From Brienomyrus brachyistius (Eukaryota > Chordata > Actinopteri > Osteoglossiformes > Mormyridae), in the NCBI RefSeq assembly GCF_023856365.1, contig NC_064540.1:930001-994000 (forward strand): DNA of 64,000 nucleotides. The letters are read 5' to 3'. The position numbers were made by a program, and so were the translations under genes. This document shows positions 41,998 to 54,990 of the stretch, piece after piece (the first letter of the stretch is position 1; the number at the start of each line of letters is the position of its first letter). The notes beneath the pieces were generated by a model that was not told where the DNA came from, did not search any database, and was given only the letters and a program-made list of their open reading frames with translations.

Positions 41998-44900
41998 CTG
42001 CCAGAGAAAGATGGATGGAAGGAGGGAGACAGGGATGGAATAAAGTTACCTGCCTGTGGGATTCAGGATCGGTTCAGTGTCTTCTATGTGACTTCCAGTC
42101 TGTGTTTGTGTGTGTGGGTGGGTGGGTGGGTAGGTGGGTGTACTATTACTATCATTGTGAGAGGGAAACTTTCAGAAAATGCATCCAAGAAACACATCAG
42201 CTCCTGAAAAACTGGGTTTTATAACAAGGCCACAAAAAATTTATTTATTTATTCATAATTGATCTCCTGTTAAAAAAAAAAAAGACTTTCAGTCCTTCTA
42301 CTTTTTTCCTTGTTTTTGAGTTTTTCGGGGTGATGATTGGTTATTACAAGAGTCATGGGTCCCTGGAGGACATTATGATTTCAGCCATGAAAAACACTTC
42401 GAGAAAATGACTCATCTCTTATAAGTACAAAGTTTTGCTTATTGCCATATTTTGGGAATCACACACACCAGCAGGTCGTACAAAGACACAGGCACCAAGT
42501 GTGAGGCAAATGTTTCCCAAACGTCATTATTCTGCCGGCCATTAGCATCGGTGGCTCCAGGGCCAGATAACCAAAGATACCACCATCCTGGGTGTAAAAT
42601 TGCACTGGTCTGCCATTTAAAAATGCAAGAAGTAGCCCTTTCTTCTCCATGAGTGCTTTGGAATCGATCAAAATCCTCGTGATTCATGCCTCACCTGAAA
42701 CCAGACAGCAGAAATTCGGAGGGGGTCTGTACATCAGACATACAGTTACTGCGCAAAGGTCATTACTGTCATGTTAACAGTCAGATAAAAATACATTTAA
42801 ATAATCTACATGTCAGTATAAAACTGTTATTATGTCTGTCAAAGTGTGTCACCTAAACCATTTGGAAACCTATCCAGAAGTAAGCCCAGTATTTACAGTA
42901 ATCAGGCAACACAACAATGCATTTTTCCACTCCACTACCATCATAGCGTTTAGAAAATCAATACCTCGTAAAGTTTAAATTTAAATGGTCAAACTTAACG
43001 AATACAGGGAATGGCTGGTAGACCCCTGAGGAGAGGTTTGAGAACCGAAGCCGTATTCATCCAGCCATCCAGCAAGATATCGGTAACTTTTTGGAGTACA
43101 GAAGAAGTTCCCCTTCGTTTTTATTGTGTTACTGTCAAATTGCATATGTACCAATGTTAAATTGTTTTTTTTTTCCTGAGGAAATGTACGCTTGCTACTC
43201 AGATAAATAGCTTTAAATATTTCCTTTGACTGCCTAAGACTTTAGCGCAGTGGTGTAGTTCTGTGATCCTATTAAATCTCAGCTGTTATTTACCTAGACG
43301 TGTCCAGCTCAGGGGGCGACCACATCAGACTAAGACTCAGGCCAAGGCCCTGAAGCAGGGGGGCACCGAGTCGTGACTGGCAGAGACTGAACAACTTCTG
43401 TGGTCACGACGGAAACCAGACACCCCACCCAGTTCCCGGCTCCCACGGTCTCCCTAATCCTGTTTCAGCTTCACAGATGGTTCCGAAACACGGCACTGAC
43501 ATCTCTTCGCTCAAAAAATATCAGCCTCTCTGGCAACCGTGTCTCAGGTGTCCTTCAGATAAGATCAGACGTCCCGCTTCTTGGTGGGCAGTACGGATGG
43601 TCTTCTTTATAGTTGGCATGGCGAAAGTAACTCGGCGTGGAACAGCAGAGCGGGCAGCAGAACCCTGAGACCAGACCCACCTGAGCGGGACAAGTTCCAG
43701 CAACTCCAGCCTGCTCAGGAGCCAGAACCAACATCGATCACAACTAAAGCCACGCAGACGATGGACCTGTGACACTCACCCACTCTGTACACCATACGTG
43801 TGTGTGTGTGCGTGTGGGGGGGGGGGGGTGGTACTGTGAGGAGGTACTGTTAGCCCATGTGGCCTCCTTCTGAGAGTAGCCCTTCTCTGACCACGCAAAA
43901 TGTATGAGGGAACCATTCCAGAGGTCAGTACTTTACCGATCACTAACAATCACACTACTGGGTTCACTGGGCGACACCCCCACGTGACACAACCCCTCCC
44001 CCCCCCCCCCCCCCCCCATCCCCAGCCCAAGTTCGAGCACCTGCCTCTCAAAAACACTCTGCAAAGCAATGCCAAGCTCATGCAGTCCTGAGCCAATTCC
44101 AAGCATCACATCTCAAGCCGCTGTTAGAAAGAAATGAATCGCTCCATGGCGCCCCCTGGTGGACGAGTACAGAATAGTGGTGTACTGCATGGCAGAGATG
44201 CGGGTCCTCATTGAAATTCTGGACCCTAGAGCAAGGCTACAGACGGCCCTGCAGTAAATCTAAGCTTTCCACTCTGGCTGTTATTCCTGCACCGCCCAAG
44301 CCACCCCACCTCCCCCCGCCCCCCTACCCCGGAATCGACTCAGTTGCTACCAGCTCACCTCCCAGCAATAACATATGATATGATTTTCGTGCACATGGTG
44401 GTGGTACCTTTCTTGACAATAGACAAAGCAGGCCTCGAAGAGACTGCATTTTAGGGTCGACGCGGTGTCAGGGGGGCGTCCACCAAAAGACTCAGCAAAC
44501 ACAACTTTACAATATTATTAAATGAACAGACCAAAACCATAAACACACTGTCTCCTTCTGGTTAGGATCAGAGACTGTAATGGGGGGGGGGTGTTCTCTC
44601 CTCACAATCACAAAATTACAATAATTACAACAATTTAATTTCTGTATATTAAGTCTTTCAATCTGGGGTAACATTTCTGGATGATTTTATTATTGCGGTT
44701 AGGTCCAATCCATTGGCAGTATGCTGCATGCAGACTGTTGTATATAGTTTTAAGACTTTTCTTCTGCTTATATTCCAAGTATGTATCCAGCACAGGGTTA
44801 CAGGGGTTCGACCCAAAGCCTATCGCCGGCTGCACAGGGCACAAAGCAGGGGAACACCTGCAGGATGCACTATGGGCACTTTGGAGAAGCCAGGTCATAT

Positions 44901-46706
44901 GTTTGTGTTCACGCTGCAGGGGGAAACACCCCTAACACAAGGAAGACAGAGCAGGCGAGAGGAAACAGTGCTACCCACTGAGCCGCCGTGATGTATATCA
45001 TCAGTAACCAAGGAGATGCACCCCGCTTACATCAGACAGGGGCAGATTTGTCCAAAATTAGCCCAGACAGATGGATTTTGACTTTGGCCTTAGCTGAAAT
45101 CTTCTGGCATCCGGTTTAATTGCATCCGGTATGACGAGTAAATACTGCATTCCGAGTGCCGTCCAAATGTCAGGACATCTCCTTCTAGACTTTTCCCTTG
45201 ACCGTGAAAAAAGGAAAGCGGGAGAAGAGCAGGAGCCCGCGGACCGATCCCGAGTCCGAAAGGGCAGCGCTTATTCATCACGCCGTCGTAGCGAAAGGAC
45301 TGAGCATCAAACGGCGCTTCTTTGTTTGCTCCCGTTTAGCGTCATTTTTCCCTGGAAGTCCGCCAGATGGGCCGCCAGTTGTTAGGCATGGGGGACGTGT
45401 CTGGGAAGTCGCAAAACCCCCGACCAGAGTAACATGAAAGACAGCGCATAGAATGAATCCCAAGGAGGTTTCTAATTACCCATATTAATGCTGGGCTTCT
45501 AGGGGGAGGGAGGGAAAAAAACTTGTCGTTCACAACGCAAGAAGCCGTCTGCAAACAGATGGCGGCAAACGCTGGGGTACGGCGAGCAGGAAGTAATTAC
45601 TGCTATAGATACGTAAATACTGGCGTGCAACAGCAGCACCGCCATGGAACCAACGTGCCCAACACTCCGACTAACTAAACACTACTAGGTGCCCCCGCAG
45701 TAATTGATCACCCCCCCTGGAAACTATCAAGTGATACTAACCAGTTCACCCAGAAAGAATATAAAGATATGGCCAACATGATAATATTACAGTTTGTCTG
45801 TAAAGGGACACTGAGATTCCTTGAGGGTCATGAGAATCTACTGTTGCATCCTTGACAATAGCTGCTGCAATCTGTGGTGCGTCCTCCGGCCCTCGACACA
45901 CCTTGGCTCCTTCCCACAAGGTAATTAAAGCAGAAGAAATTGGTGGAAAATGATTAGGAATCTGGCTTTCAGTTGGTTACGCAGAGTGGCAGTTTGACTG
46001 GAGTCCCGTTTCACCCATAGATTAGCAGAGTAGGGATGCTTCTAGCTATGAATGCATGGTGTAGCAAAACGACACACTGGGGTGAAATAAGTATGTTAGG
46101 GTTTCCTGTTTGTGTCATGTCAGTCAACGGGCTCCTGTTTACGTGGGTATTCTGTACGGGGTAAGGATTCTCCACACCTACAGATTGGTGCAGACCTCCA
46201 TTCTTGAGCCACAATTCAGTTTATACCTCAGTATATATTTTTTTTATTATTTTTTGAGGGAGGTGGGAGGTGAATAAGAACAAATAGGGAAATATTTCTG
46301 GGTTTAATTAATCACCAACAATTTGGAACACTAAAGAGGGTAATCATCCATCATGAGCTAACGAAACTAGCCTAGCTCTTCCCACAGGCGTGATCACTCA
46401 GCTATGATTGGAGCAAAACAGTCACCCGACACACACAGTTGTAAGACAATAGAATAGGTGCAATACATTACAAAATATAGATCTTTCCCTAACTTTAAAT
46501 AGAATAATAATTTAGTGATTTACGCGTAACATTGTTGATTGGGAAATGAAAAATGACTTTTGTGACAGTAACATAACGAGCTCCACAGGCTGCACCTGCA
46601 GATTTTGCAGTGGATTGGGTCGGTCGGGAGGCAGGTGACAGACATTTGTATCAAGGTTTCAGTCTCGGTTTTAGAACCATTACACCAATAGTATACTGGT
46701 ACCCAC
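41998..46706 (-). other. ptprt: ptprt intron 3
   Basis: 4709-nt intron inside the MAM domain, donor GTGGGT, acceptor TCTGGCAG. It contains G/C homopolymers (43816 G13, 43998 C20), a CTCF-like site (44147-44164) and otherwise unique sequence. A weak SINE-like fragment may lie at about 44780-44990 (GGTTCGACCC). No further exon was found. Confidence 0.85.
44147..44164 (-). promoter_or_regulatory. CTCF-like binding motif
   Basis: TGGCGCCCCCTGGTGGAC matches the reverse complement of the well-known vertebrate CTCF core (CCASYAGRKGGCGC) at every core position. Oriented this way the motif is on the minus strand, the same as the gene. A weaker relative with one core mismatch (GCGCCCCCTACAGG) is at about 59069-59082. 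Occupancy cannot be known from sequence. Confidence 0.6.
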
Positions 46707-46978
46707 CTGGTAGGAGTTAGGCCAGAAGGTGCTGATGGCGAGCTCAGCCTTCACCCAGCCGTCAGTAGTGGAGGAGGAAGCGTTCCACACAGGGTTCCCC
46801 TGCGGGCCCTCGTTCACCTTGATGTAGACGTTGAGGGCCCCAGGACTGGACCCGTCTCGGCTGGATAGTGAGTAGTGGAAGTCGATGCAGTGCGTGTCGT
46901 TCTCCTTGAGCGTCGGCAGGAGCAGGTGGGCCTTCTGCCCTGACGCCCGGCCCGAGGCATTGACCACCATGAAAGAAC
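46707..46978 (-). CDS. ptprt: ptprt exon (exon 3 equivalent): central MAM domain
   Basis: This 272-nt internal exon enters in phase 1 and leaves in phase 0. The acceptor reads CTTTTGCTCAG/GT and the donor CAG/GTGGGT. It encodes about 90 residues of the extracellular MAM domain, which in R2B receptor phosphatases drives homophilic cell-cell adhesion together with the Ig domain. Visible marks are the block [20 protein letters not shown] with a conserved MAM cysteine, the block [14 protein letters not shown] at the 3' end, and N-glycosylation sequons NAS (twice) and NDT. The conserved block after the acceptor ([10 protein letters not shown]) and the donor after NSYQ fix both edges. The exon continues in frame into the 82-nt exon at 41997-41916. 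The preceding exon, carrying the first MAM cysteines, was not found. The family is certain; PTPRT rather than PTPRM, PTPRK or PTPRU is judged from recalled family sequences. Confidence 0.93.
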
Positions 46979-47190
46979 CTGAGCAAAAGACAACATATTC
47001 AGGTATATATCTGGTGTGACTGCAAAGGACTGACGTTAGCTTCTCAAAGTCACAATGTAAGCACAGCGTCTCTGACTACAATATCCATCTTTTGTATGTG
47101 TGGTCTTTCCCTCCTAACACATCGAGATGAAAGTCAGGAGGGCAAAGATGCCACAGGGGAGGGGCAGGCTTGACAGACAAGTCTTTCTAC

Positions 47191-47222
47191 TAGGGTTAGG
47201 GTTAGGGTTAGGGTTAGGGTTA
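47191..47222 (+). repeat. Interstitial telomeric repeat (TTAGGG)5
   Basis: Five perfect TAGGGT units in a row, 213 bp upstream (in transcript sense) of the acceptor of the MAM exon at 46978. The transcript carries CCCTAA. The lack of degeneracy argues against an old chromosome-fusion relic. Confidence 0.92.
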
Positions 47223-48563
47223 CTTCGATCTTCAGAAACAGAGGAAGCTACCCCCTCCTGATGTCCCCAAAAATGTGCTGAGGTGGGGAGGGAGAGGTAT
47301 CCGATGATACAACTTGCAGAGCGGGGGGAGAGGTCGTGAAATTAGCACACATCACGTCCTGTATTGGTTCAAACAGGGACACGGCTTTGTATTTTTCAAT
47401 ATGGCCCAATCCCGTTAACTACGGGTTAACTCAAGTTATCTCAGTGGTCCAACAATGGTCCAGCCCTCTGGATATTCCTGGTTTGTCGGTTTTATTTAGA
47501 CAGCTGAACAGTTGGTTCTTTTATCCTCATATGAGCTGCCCATCTGTTGCCTTCCAAGCGTACCAATAAACTTGACCTCATATCCTCCAATTCCTGTGTC
47601 CCACGGATCTGTTCCCCACCTCCCAGATTACATCTGTCCCACATGGTTTCACTATTTATTTGTGGCTCTCCAAGTAGCATCTACATACAATAATGCTGCC
47701 CCATGTATGAAATGACAGAAGGAACAACTGAGTGACTAAGGGTTTTGCAGGTATTTCAAAAACTTAACAGAGCAGCAATTAGATGATTAGCATGAGCAGT
47801 TAGCGGCCTACCTCTGCTGAAATTACAATAATTCACTGTGATTCCACTCAATTATTTCATCGGCCTCACTGTATCATGTTGTAGACTGTGAAATGAAGTA
47901 TTTGACCTTGTTCAGATGGAACCTGAATCTCTCCTACTACTTGCATTATTCCTATTCCTGCAATTTATAATGAAGGAAAGAGCACAAAGACCAGCAACAA
48001 AAATAATAATGAACAATCAAGAGCTCTTCAGTTATTTTACTTGAATCGCTTTCATCAGATCTAAAGATTAAATTTATGGATATATCACCCCATTATGTCT
48101 CACACAGTTTCAGGACTGATTCTGCCCCGGTTTGTTTAATTGCCAAACACAGATCTCCTGCCAAACCACTCATTCTACTATCTGTTACATTGTGAACACA
48201 GAATTTCCCCATCAACCTGGAGTGGACAGTCTCTGTGTACCCAGCTGCGGGAAACGACCAATACTTCAAACTGACGTCTTTTAACTGCGGTGCAGATAAC
48301 ACAGTGCAGAGACAAGTAGCAGAGTTGAATATTAAATAGAACCCCCCCCCCCCCCCCCGCCCCCGGCTTATAATCTGATCTCAACCTTAATCCCCACCAT
48401 TACGTGGTATCAATTCACTCAGAAGTGGCTTTTCCAGATTCGCAGTACAGTCACCAGTGTGTAAGTCTCTCGCAAGCAGGAGGGCTTTGCTCTGCTTTCC
48501 AGCAATGCTATCACATTAGCGCGTTTAGTGCATGCAGACATACTCCAAAGAGCTGCACCGGAT

Positions 48564-48745
48564 CAGGGGTGTCGAACCCCAGTCCTGCTGGGCCGGAGCC
48601 CTGTGTAGCTTAGTTCTCGCCACAAAGGATCCAGCTCAAGAGCTGTGTGGTAATTAGCACAAGGAGTTGAATCAGGTGTGTCAAATGAAGGGAAACACAA
48701 AAATGTGCAGGGCTCCAGCCCCCCAGGACTAATTTGAAACCCCTG
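48564..48745. mobile_element. hAT-like MITE
   Basis: The left end CAGGGGTGTCGAACCCCAGT and the reverse complement of the right end (CAGGGGTTTCAAATTAGTCC) form a terminal inverted repeat, extended by TGGGCCGGAGCCCTG against GGGGGGCTGGAGCCCTG. Flanks CACCGGAT and TACCTGAT match at 6 of 8 positions, fitting an aged 8-bp hAT duplication. 182 bp, no ORF. Confidence 0.75.
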
Positions 48746-48904
48746 TACCTGATGCAGCATTACCATATTTTCTTTAGTTCTTTTGGGATTGCATACCTCC
48801 GACCTGGTTTTTGTTGATCCTGGGTTGCAGTACCATTCGGTGAGGATAAAGTGAGCCGGGCCTCACTCTGAGGACACCCACTGGTCAAATTAGACTGAGC
48901 ATTT

Positions 48905-49030
48905 TGCTTAACTGCACAGCCCGGAGGGGAGTGGTGCCTGTGATCAGAAGGTCGCTGGTTTCAATCCCATCCTTGGCAGAACAATCACGTTGCCATTGGG
49001 GCCTGGGGCAAGACCTTTAACCCCCTAGAA
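48905..49030 (+). mobile_element. tRNA-derived SINE fragment
   Basis: A tRNA-like head (GTGCCTGTGATCAGAAGGTC then CTGGTTTCAATCCC) and the block GCAAGACCTTTAACCCCCTA match the SINE at 25310-25500. The TTTGGATAAAAG tail is missing or changed, so it is a truncated copy. Confidence 0.6.
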
Positions 49031-51969
49031 AATCCTCCTGGGCCGCCAGATGAAGGGCTGACCCTGCAGGCTAACCCCAAGCTTCACTCTCACCCACGTG
49101 TATCGAGAAGGAGAGCAAGACAGGATGTGCAAAAACGAAAGCATTCCAAGGTACCTCTTCTTCTATGAATAGCAAATAAAAAGCATAATTTAACAATTGA
49201 GCCAAAAGGCTGTCCATCTATGAGCTTATTCCCAAGAAATGTATGCTAAGCACTTTTAGACAACAAAATCTGGATAGGGCACCATATTAAAGATAAACAG
49301 AATTGAACTGAATCCGTAAGCCCTTCTGTTATCAGCCTGATGGTAAGATTTGTCCCTGATATGGAAAGATAAGAGCGTCTTCCAGCGCTTAAGGCTACGG
49401 GTGAGCTCCCGGCAGCTCAGCAAAATGTAAGAGACGGCAAACGGCAGCAATGGGTCAAAGTGGTTTTATTAAGGTCAACTCTAAAACCCATTAGAGAACA
49501 TCGGCAATAAAAGAAGCCCTCTTCAACAGTTTTAGTGTTTCCCGCATCGTCTTACGCCACGGCAGAAAACGCACACAGCTGAGGCATTGGGCAACGTCAT
49601 CCACACTTTTCACCTGCAGCACGTAAGCTAATAGTAATTTAAGAGCCGCTAGGTTTTATATCGTACCATACAATATATATTTAGCAAAACCTGTGAGGTA
49701 CTTTCTAAATTCCCTCCTGGCAAACTATGGCCCGTACATTATAAATAAACTTAAGGTGTTCAGCTAACACAAAAAAGAGCACCAAAGCAATTCGAGGGCA
49801 CTTATTTCCCAGAATGCCACATTCTATTGACAAGAGACTTCTCTCTGTTTCAGGACTTTCGAAACTGTCTTCAAGCAAGACTGACAAATAGCATAAGCTG
49901 TGCAAACTGTCACGTTAATACTCTGTTACTGGATGGGCAAGTTTTATTTTTTTGTAGGTCCACCACTGCTTTGTTTGATAAAGTCGAGGAATTTCACATT
50001 CACTGGTCTCAGTGGTAATTCCCCGAAACAATAAAACGCTATTCACCATGGTACTAGATGGGCATGGTAATCTGCAATCTCGCCTGTAAAGGTAATGTGG
50101 CGGAAAACGGTCAAGTCGCGGGACGGTAGCCTGTCTGGGACAAACAGAGCGAGCCAGAATAGAGAAGCACCACCACTTTCTCCCCTTTGGCGGGACCGGT
50201 GCCCCCTCCCTCCCCGGAGCTTAAGTGGCTGCCGGCCCATTTCACACATTTTACGGCACAAACTCAGCACCCACCCCAAGCCATGCGCACCCCCCCTCCC
50301 GACTCGTTTGGGCAGAAGACCCCACCCCATATGTTTCCTGTCCTTAATGTGTAACGACCCCTGCATGATTTGTCCTACTGCTCTCTGTGCCCTAATTATC
50401 GCGGCATGGCTTCATCCCCTCACCGTATCTGATGCCCATCAGCGGCTTCCGTGGCACCATGGCAAGCGGGCAAACCACACCATTCTGCTTTACGTTTCAG
50501 CCGAGAATGCCAGACAGACGCAGCCCATGGGGGCCAGCCGACCTGACAGCGCAATTCACCGTGGCCTTTTCCTTCCTGTCAAGTCATCTCGTTGACCTTT
50601 CCTCATCGGTTGCAAATTTTTTGATGCCCATCAAGCGCGGGCATCCAGACAAGCCCCCCGGAGCATCCTCCTAATCTGATAAGTGGAAAATCGATAGCGG
50701 AAGTGTCATTGTGAACTCGTAAAAGAAGCCCCCATCACTGCCACCAATCATCCATTCCATTTGCTTCTGGCTCCATTGGGACAGTTTCATGTTGACATTA
50801 TTGTTAATTAAGTTCAGGTTGTTTCACAGCCAATGAAATCCATTTCGCAATGAGGTAGCTACGTCCGGCTAACATTCTTGATGATTACAGCTTGGCAAGA
50901 TTAGCAGATCCGGCTCTGCCTCATGCCTTTTACGTCACTGCACATGGTTTCAAAAACTTTTGATTAAATCACAGCACAAACACATGCTATACCATGCACC
51001 CAAAAAGGCTGCTTCTCACATTTTAATTTTAATGAGATACACAGTATTATTATAACTATTGTATTAATGGATACCATGAGTCACTGACGGGTTAGAAGGA
51101 ACATTCCAATGTCCATATTTACACAAACATTAAAATACTGCGGATGACCTATAGTTTATTTATACTGATACAATTTGAAAATGTCTGAATGCTTCCTCAT
51201 TAGAGTGAACAGAGTGGCTATTGTTTCAGAAAATATAAGTACATTTTTACTGCAGTAAACCGACTCTCAGATAACCAGATGTGATGGATTACCATCACTA
51301 GAGTATCTCAGCAATGGGCTCTGGTAAAACTACAATGTCTCAATGAACACGGAACTTGGTCCTGTGCACAATGGTAACATTTATTATTATGGTAATTATT
51401 AATTCTTTACTTCAAATGGTAAGATTTGACTGATTTGTATGTAGTGCACTTCTCTCTGCCAAATGCAACTATCAGTGTTTTCCCTTACAGTATTTTGCCC
51501 TCCAGGTACTTTCATGTAATAAACACGGATAACCTTAGAATGAGATTTTCGTTTATTTCTGCAGAAGATCACTTAATAGCACCAAATAGCAGGTACAGTG
51601 GTGGTATCAATTTACCACTGATAGTGTATACTATACACATCCAAAAATCTTATTTCACAAAAACATTACTAGTTACCTAAATTTAATCCTCTTCAAGAAA
51701 ACAGTTGAAACTGAATGATTAATTATGTGGAACGGTAGTCCTGTGTTTGCCTCTGGGCCCAAACAGTGAGTTCCCTGAATATATTGAACATATCAGTTGC
51801 TGGTGCTTTAATGTTCTATTGAATAAGAAAATAAATACTATATTGTCATTCAAATTATGATTATAAGTTTTTTGTATATCTCTCTGTGAAATCAAGGCTT
51901 TGCAGCTCTGTAATGAACACTTTCTAAATTGTCATTCAAGCGTTTCTATTGTTATTGTCAAACCATCTC

Positions 51970-53085
51970 GTGCATATATATCACCATTATACCGTGTATA
52001 TATATCACCATTATACCGTGTATATATATCACCATTATACCGTGTATATATATCACCATTATATGGTATATATATCACCATTATACCGTGTATATATATC
52101 ACCATCTCGTGCGTATATCACCATTATACTGTGTATATATCACCATTATACTGTGTATATATATCACCATCTCGTGTGTATATCACCATTATACTGTGTA
52201 TATATCACCATTATACTGTGTATATATATCACCATCTCGTGTGTATATCACCATTATACTCTGTATATATCACCATTATACTGTATATATATCACCATCT
52301 CGTGTGTATATCACCATTATACTGTGTATATATCACCATTATACTGTGTATATATCACCATTATACCGTATATATATATCACCATCTCGTGTGTATATCA
52401 CCATTATATCATATATATATCATTATACCGTGTATATATATCACCATCTCGTGTGTGTATATCACCATTATACCATGTATATATATCACCATTATACCGT
52501 GTATATATATCACCATTATATCGTGTATATATATCACCATCTCGTGTGTATATCACCATTATACTGTGTATATATCACCATCTCGTGTGTGTATATCACC
52601 ATTATACCGTGTATATATCACCATCTCGTGCGTATATATATCACCATTATACCGTGCATATATATCACCATTATACTGTGTATATATCACCATTATACCG
52701 TGTATATATCACCATCTCGTGCGTATATATCACCATCTCGTGCGTATATATCACCATTATACCGTGCATATATATCACCATTATACCGTGTATATATCAC
52801 CATCTCATGCGTATATATCACCATTATACCGTGCATATATATCACCATTATACCGTGCATATATATCACCATTATACCGTGTATATATCACCATCTCGTG
52901 CGTATATATCACCATTATATCGTGCATATATATCACCATTATACCGTGCATATATATCACCATTATACCATGTATATATCACCATTATACCGTGTATATA
53001 TCACCATTATACCGTGCATATATATCACCATTATACTGTGTATATATCACCATTATACTGAATATATATCACCATTATATCAGAC
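51970..53085. repeat. 1.1-kb AT-rich minisatellite, about 21-24-bp unit
   Basis: About 50 tandem units alternate between two types: TATATATCACCATTATACCGTG and TATATATCACCATCTCGTGYG. The variable number of TA dinucleotides changes unit length, and the two types recur in mixed order, suggesting higher-order copying. The YHHYTVYISPLY-type translations in all three plus-strand frames are a repeat artefact. Confidence 0.95.
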
Positions 53086-54659
53086 AAGAGAGCAACACCA
53101 ATGGCTCTTAGAATAAACCACAGGCAGCCTTGCTGTTAGTTGTTTTACATTATAAACAACAGGTTTCTAGTGAAAGAAAACAAGGACAAGAATCACTCCA
53201 GACATAAAATACACTGGTGCGGAACTTAATTTAAATGCATAATTGCTAGTTTAGTTAACTATTAATCACTCAGCCAAGCTATTCACACTTTTAACCAACA
53301 CAGTCTTTATACTATAATTAACCTTAAATGGGCTAAACTGATTTGTAAATCCCCCCTCTGAAAGACAACTAAAGATTCGGTCCCCCTAGATTTCGGATTC
53401 CTGCCCAAGTCGGACTACGGTAACTCAGCATTTCTGGGCATCTTACGCGCCAAAGTGACCTTTAGAGAACGGGGGGTATTGTGTCAACTATGAGAAATTC
53501 TCATGTAAAAATGTATCTGGTCTTAATAGGGTCTAATGCACTCTAACTGGATGTTATTGCACTATAGCACAAACGGATGCTTTGGATGCGACTACAAAGC
53601 TAAAAATGGTGCATCTTGCAATAATAATGTAATAAATGCTGAACTCTGTGTCTGGTGCAGTCATTTTCCATCACTGCTGAACATGACGAAGCACAGTTAA
53701 AAATAAATTACAAAAACAGACAAATAACAACCTCCCTCTGAATGTTAATCTGCCATGCCATCAATCTCCATAGGAACAAACAGACCTGAAATTGCATTTT
53801 GACCATGAGATCTTCAGGGGATCCAGTTGACATGCTGGCTCAAACCAGGGGCTAGCAGCTAGCAGTCATTTTATCAAGAAAGAGTTCAGACAACGTGAAA
53901 AATTACTCAGGGCCATATCGCTGGCGGCTGTTTGTTTCCAGAGGTCTGCATACTCACTCATTTTACCCCCACATTCACACAGAGCAATTGTACTTAGTTA
54001 TGGAGACCAGCATTAGAATACCTATCTTTCAGGTCCCTTCCCACTATGCCTCCCCATTTAAAAAAAAATTAAAAATGACGGACTTCCTTCCTGGTTCCAC
54101 TTCCTGTCATTGACAGCTGTGATGCCAAAAATCCTCTTTGATTGGATTAATGTTTTTGCAGATCTGATGTTATTAAGTAGGTGTAAGATAATAGAAAACA
54201 AGACAAAATTGAAATGTGAATGTAGGCAGATGTTGCCAGGTGCTCCCCTGAACCCCCACCCTCCCTACCACATACAGAATTGTTTATCTAGAATACCATG
54301 CAGCATTATATGTTTCAGAAAATGCTATTGGACAGCAGCCTAATATATTCCTAAAACAATTGATGAAATAACTGTCACGAGCTCCAGTTTAACATGCAGT
54401 CTGGGTCAGGGAATTTTTAATGTTAATATAATAATTAGTGTTTTAGGTCATTAGCATTTGACGAAACGTAGTTTTTATTAATGTACGCAAGAATGCACCT
54501 CTTAGATAGCTTTTAAATGTAAGCATTTGGACAAATTGAAAACCCAACAATGACAAACGGCTCTGTTTACATTAAAGAAGGATTTCGATTATCATTAGAA
54601 TTAATACATAAAATTAAAAATTGAACCACTTTGATGCTTATTGTGACCGGCAGGCCTTG

Positions 54660-54990
54660 GGTGGCAGATCAGTGAATTCATTTGCATATCGCGAAGCACA
54701 GTAAAATGTGATGAGTATTCTGTCCCGAGGGGGGGTCTGTGGGGTGCCTTACCCAGCACTAAGGATGCCTGTCTGAGAGCCGAACACGGCCAACTGAATC
54801 ATTGCGCCGAAGCGGACGGACGCCTCGTAAACTCCTCTCTATATCTTCAGCCTGACATCACCTGTGACAGGCACCAAGCGCATCCCGTGAAGAGAGAGGG
54901 ATCCGCACCACCGAGAGAGTGATTAGAGGCGAGAGCTCTGAGAGCCGAATTAAAGATGCTCCATAACATTTGGCGTAAATGTCCATTTCA
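54660..54990. other. Unique block with octamer motif, possible conserved non-coding element
   Basis: Non-repetitive and more GC-balanced than its surroundings, with an ATTTGCATA octamer-type (POU) motif at 54680-54688. No ORF. Called only because it looks unlike the neighbouring repeats; conservation has not been tested. Confidence 0.25.

Noticed and set aside
51900..53116. Three overlapping ORFs of 370-403 codons with YHHYTVYISPLY repeats
   Set aside because: All three plus-strand frames are open because the tandem unit lacks stops. The translation is a direct product of the AT-rich minisatellite.
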